Below, in pieces: positions 62,886 to 64,000 of a DNA stretch of 64,000 nt (position 1 is its first letter; every line of letters begins with the position of its first letter). Both the position numbers and the translations under genes were made by a program. The notes below the pieces were generated by a model that made no database searches, was not told the origin of the DNA, and saw nothing but the letters and a program-made list of their open reading frames with translations. The DNA comes from Mycobacterium lacus (lineage in GTDB: Bacteria; Actinomycetota; Actinomycetes; Mycobacteriales; Mycobacteriaceae), in NCBI RefSeq assembly GCF_010731535.1, contig NZ_AP022581.1, positions 3,977,952 to 4,041,951 on the forward strand, given 5' to 3'.

Positions 62886-63356
62886 TTCACGTTTTTCACG
62901 GCGCTGCACCCGCTCAGTTGGCTAACGGGGGCCGCATTCCCGCTGGGCAGTTTGCACTGTGCTTGTGCACCAGAGTGTGAGGTGTGCCCTGTTTCGCGTC
63001 GTACTGGGGGTGGGAGCATAGGGCTCACAGCGCTATCGCACATCGTGGTCGTAGGCACTACCTGTGGTTTTGCTGGGATGGTGATGCGCTGCGCTGGTCG
63101 CCGATCGCCAGCCGACATCAGGCGCAGCGGCGCTTGGTTGGCCTGCACGGGCCCGAGTCAGCTGGGCGGTTTGCCCATATGCGTGTCGGTGGGCGGATAC
63201 TCGGCGATACTCGGCGCTCGGCGGCATGTTGGCTAAATCGCCGGTGGTGATGCCGAGATGGCGGCAGGCTGCGGGTTGTCGCTGATCGCCGACCACGCGG
63301 TGGGTTTTCATATTTGCCGTGCGGCTTTCGGACGCGGACGAGGTCGATGAGGGTGC
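62886..63356. other. gap with no clear gene
   Basis: About 470 bases between the clpB promoter and the next gene. A plus-strand frame at 62984-63250 (with Y-L-W-F-C-W-D-G-D-A-L-R-W) looks somewhat protein-like but lacks a start context or family. A short CGATACTCGG tandem duplication is at about 63199-63219. It may be the decayed remains of a gene. Confidence 0.35.
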
Positions 63357-64000
63357 TCAGTGCTGTGCCGTGCGCACGGCGCCATTGAGGTGCTCTTGGG
63401 TACGCGCCCCGGTGGAATCACGGGTGTGATCACCGCGCCACTGCAGCGCTTGGAGCGCGACGGCGACCTCGATAGTGGACCGGTCGAGGGGTCGGGGAAG
63501 CAGCCGTTCAGCGGTCTCGAGTCGGTGCAGCAAGGTGTTGCGGTGGGTGAACAGCCGCTTGGCGGCGCGGGAAGCGTTGCATTGTTCGGCGATGTATGTC
63601 AGCACCGTGTCCTGCAGGATCGGGCTGGCAGCGGCAAAGTCTCCGAGGGTGGTCTCGATGAAATCGTCCGCGCCGTCAGGGTTTTCGGTGAGCAACGCGA
63701 TCATCTGGACGTCGGCGAAGCGGGCAACGCGCTGGTGCGACCGGAGCCGAGACATCATGCGCTGCGTGGCGAGTGCCTCCAAGTGGCTGCGCCGGAACCC
63801 ATCGACTCCAATGGCGGCGGTCCCGATCGCGACGCGCACGTTCGGTGCGCTGGTGAGCACCGGATGGATCTGCTCGCTGTCCAGGGGAACCACCTCGTTG
63901 ACCCATACCCAGCGGCTGTCGGCGCTGGCGTCCACGGTCAGTGGGCGCGGACAACCCGCGGCGTGGCCCAATGCTTCGGCGATTTGGTCGAGGCGGCCGG
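63357..64000 (-). CDS. PucR-type regulator, C-terminal part
   Basis: The reading frame runs off the window edge. The C-terminal segment carries the PucR C-terminal HTH pattern: T-Y-I-A-E-Q-C-N-A-S-R-A-A-K-R-L-F-T-H-R-N-T-L-L-H-R-L-E-T-A-E, with the family's H-R-N-T-L helix. Upstream residues (R-W-V-W-V-N-E, S-R-L-R-S-H-Q-R-V-A-R-F) belong to the GGDEF-like middle domain. The start and N-terminus are outside. Ligand unknown. Confidence 0.7.
   Translation of the reverse strand, partial: GRLDQIAEALGHAAGCPRPLTVDASADSRWVWVNEVVPLDSEQIHPVLTSAPNVRVAIGTAAIGVDGFRRSHLEALATQRMMSRLRSHQRVARFADVQMIALLTENPDGADDFIETTLGDFAAASPILQDTVLTYIAEQCNASRAAKRLFTHRNTLLHRLETAERLLPRPLDRSTIEVAVALQALQWRGDHTRDSTGARTQEHLNGAVRTAQH

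Overview
This window reads as chromosomal DNA of a slow-growing, high-GC Mycobacterium, most probably from the M. avium complex. It carries a PPE protein of the SVP type, PknG with its GlnH/GlnX partners, F420-dependent glucose-6-phosphate dehydrogenase, TtfA, dodecin, 13E12-type HNH proteins, many lipoproteins, and REP-like GC-rich repeats of the kind seen in M. avium relatives. Gene content and order match two neighbouring blocks of M. tuberculosis H37Rv (about Rv0420c down to Rv0388c, then Rv0356c up to Rv0384c; Rv numbers are from memory). The two blocks lie in opposite relative orientation here, so there is a rearrangement junction just after the PPE gene near 36.6 kb.

Layout. 0-1.5 kb: decayed toxin-antitoxin material (a vapB next to a broken vapC, a nucleotidyltransferase fragment) and an apparently intact MazEF-like pair. 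1.5-5.3 kb: tandem LpqL-type M28 aminopeptidase lipoproteins, a DUF2752 protein and a CD225 protein. 5.8-9.9 kb: a small secreted protein, thiO-thiS-thiG behind a TPP riboswitch, the divergent thiE, and mutT3. 9.9-14.5 kb: the glnX-glnH-pknG amino-acid-sensing operon. 14.6-18.9 kb: fgd1-pta-ackA. 19.2-25.3 kb: a lineage-specific stretch with an MBL-fold hydrolase, a pseudogene fragment and a tightly coupled operon of one GNAT acetyltransferase plus three different luciferase-like flavin monooxygenases, standing where H37Rv has pks6/fadD30/mmpS1/mmpL1. 25.3-34.8 kb: DUF3054, fadE7, lpqK, a secreted protein, an SOS-box-controlled 13E12 protein, ndhA, and purT-rhodanese-metZ. 35.2-36.6 kb: a PE remnant and a PPE gene.

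36.6-43.5 kb: a hotdog protein, purA, Rv0358/Rv0359-like genes, a CDF metal exporter with its own palindromic operator, DUF3151, Rv0361 and fba. 43.5-54.4 kb: a DedA protein, then a GH76 glycosidase and a complete form I carbon monoxide dehydrogenase cluster (coxM-S-L, xdhC, mocA-like, MoxR, CoxG, VWA/CoxE), a second XdhC and a divergent LysR regulator. 55.3-64 kb: dodecin, SpoU methyltransferase, lipoprotein, pyrE, SDR, ttfA, DsrE-like protein, clpB with an HspR (HAIR) operator, and the 3' part of a PucR-type regulator.

The most distinctive signals are non-coding. Two families of short mobile GC-rich repeats have entered or extended coding ends (pta, thiE, pyrE, purA) or the coxM-coxS junction. 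A set of ~60-bp hairpins lies at gene 3' ends. Three promoters look leaderless with regulatory palindromes or elements close to the start (SOS-controlled 13E12, CDF exporter, coxM). No rRNA, tRNA, CRISPR array or intact insertion sequence was seen.
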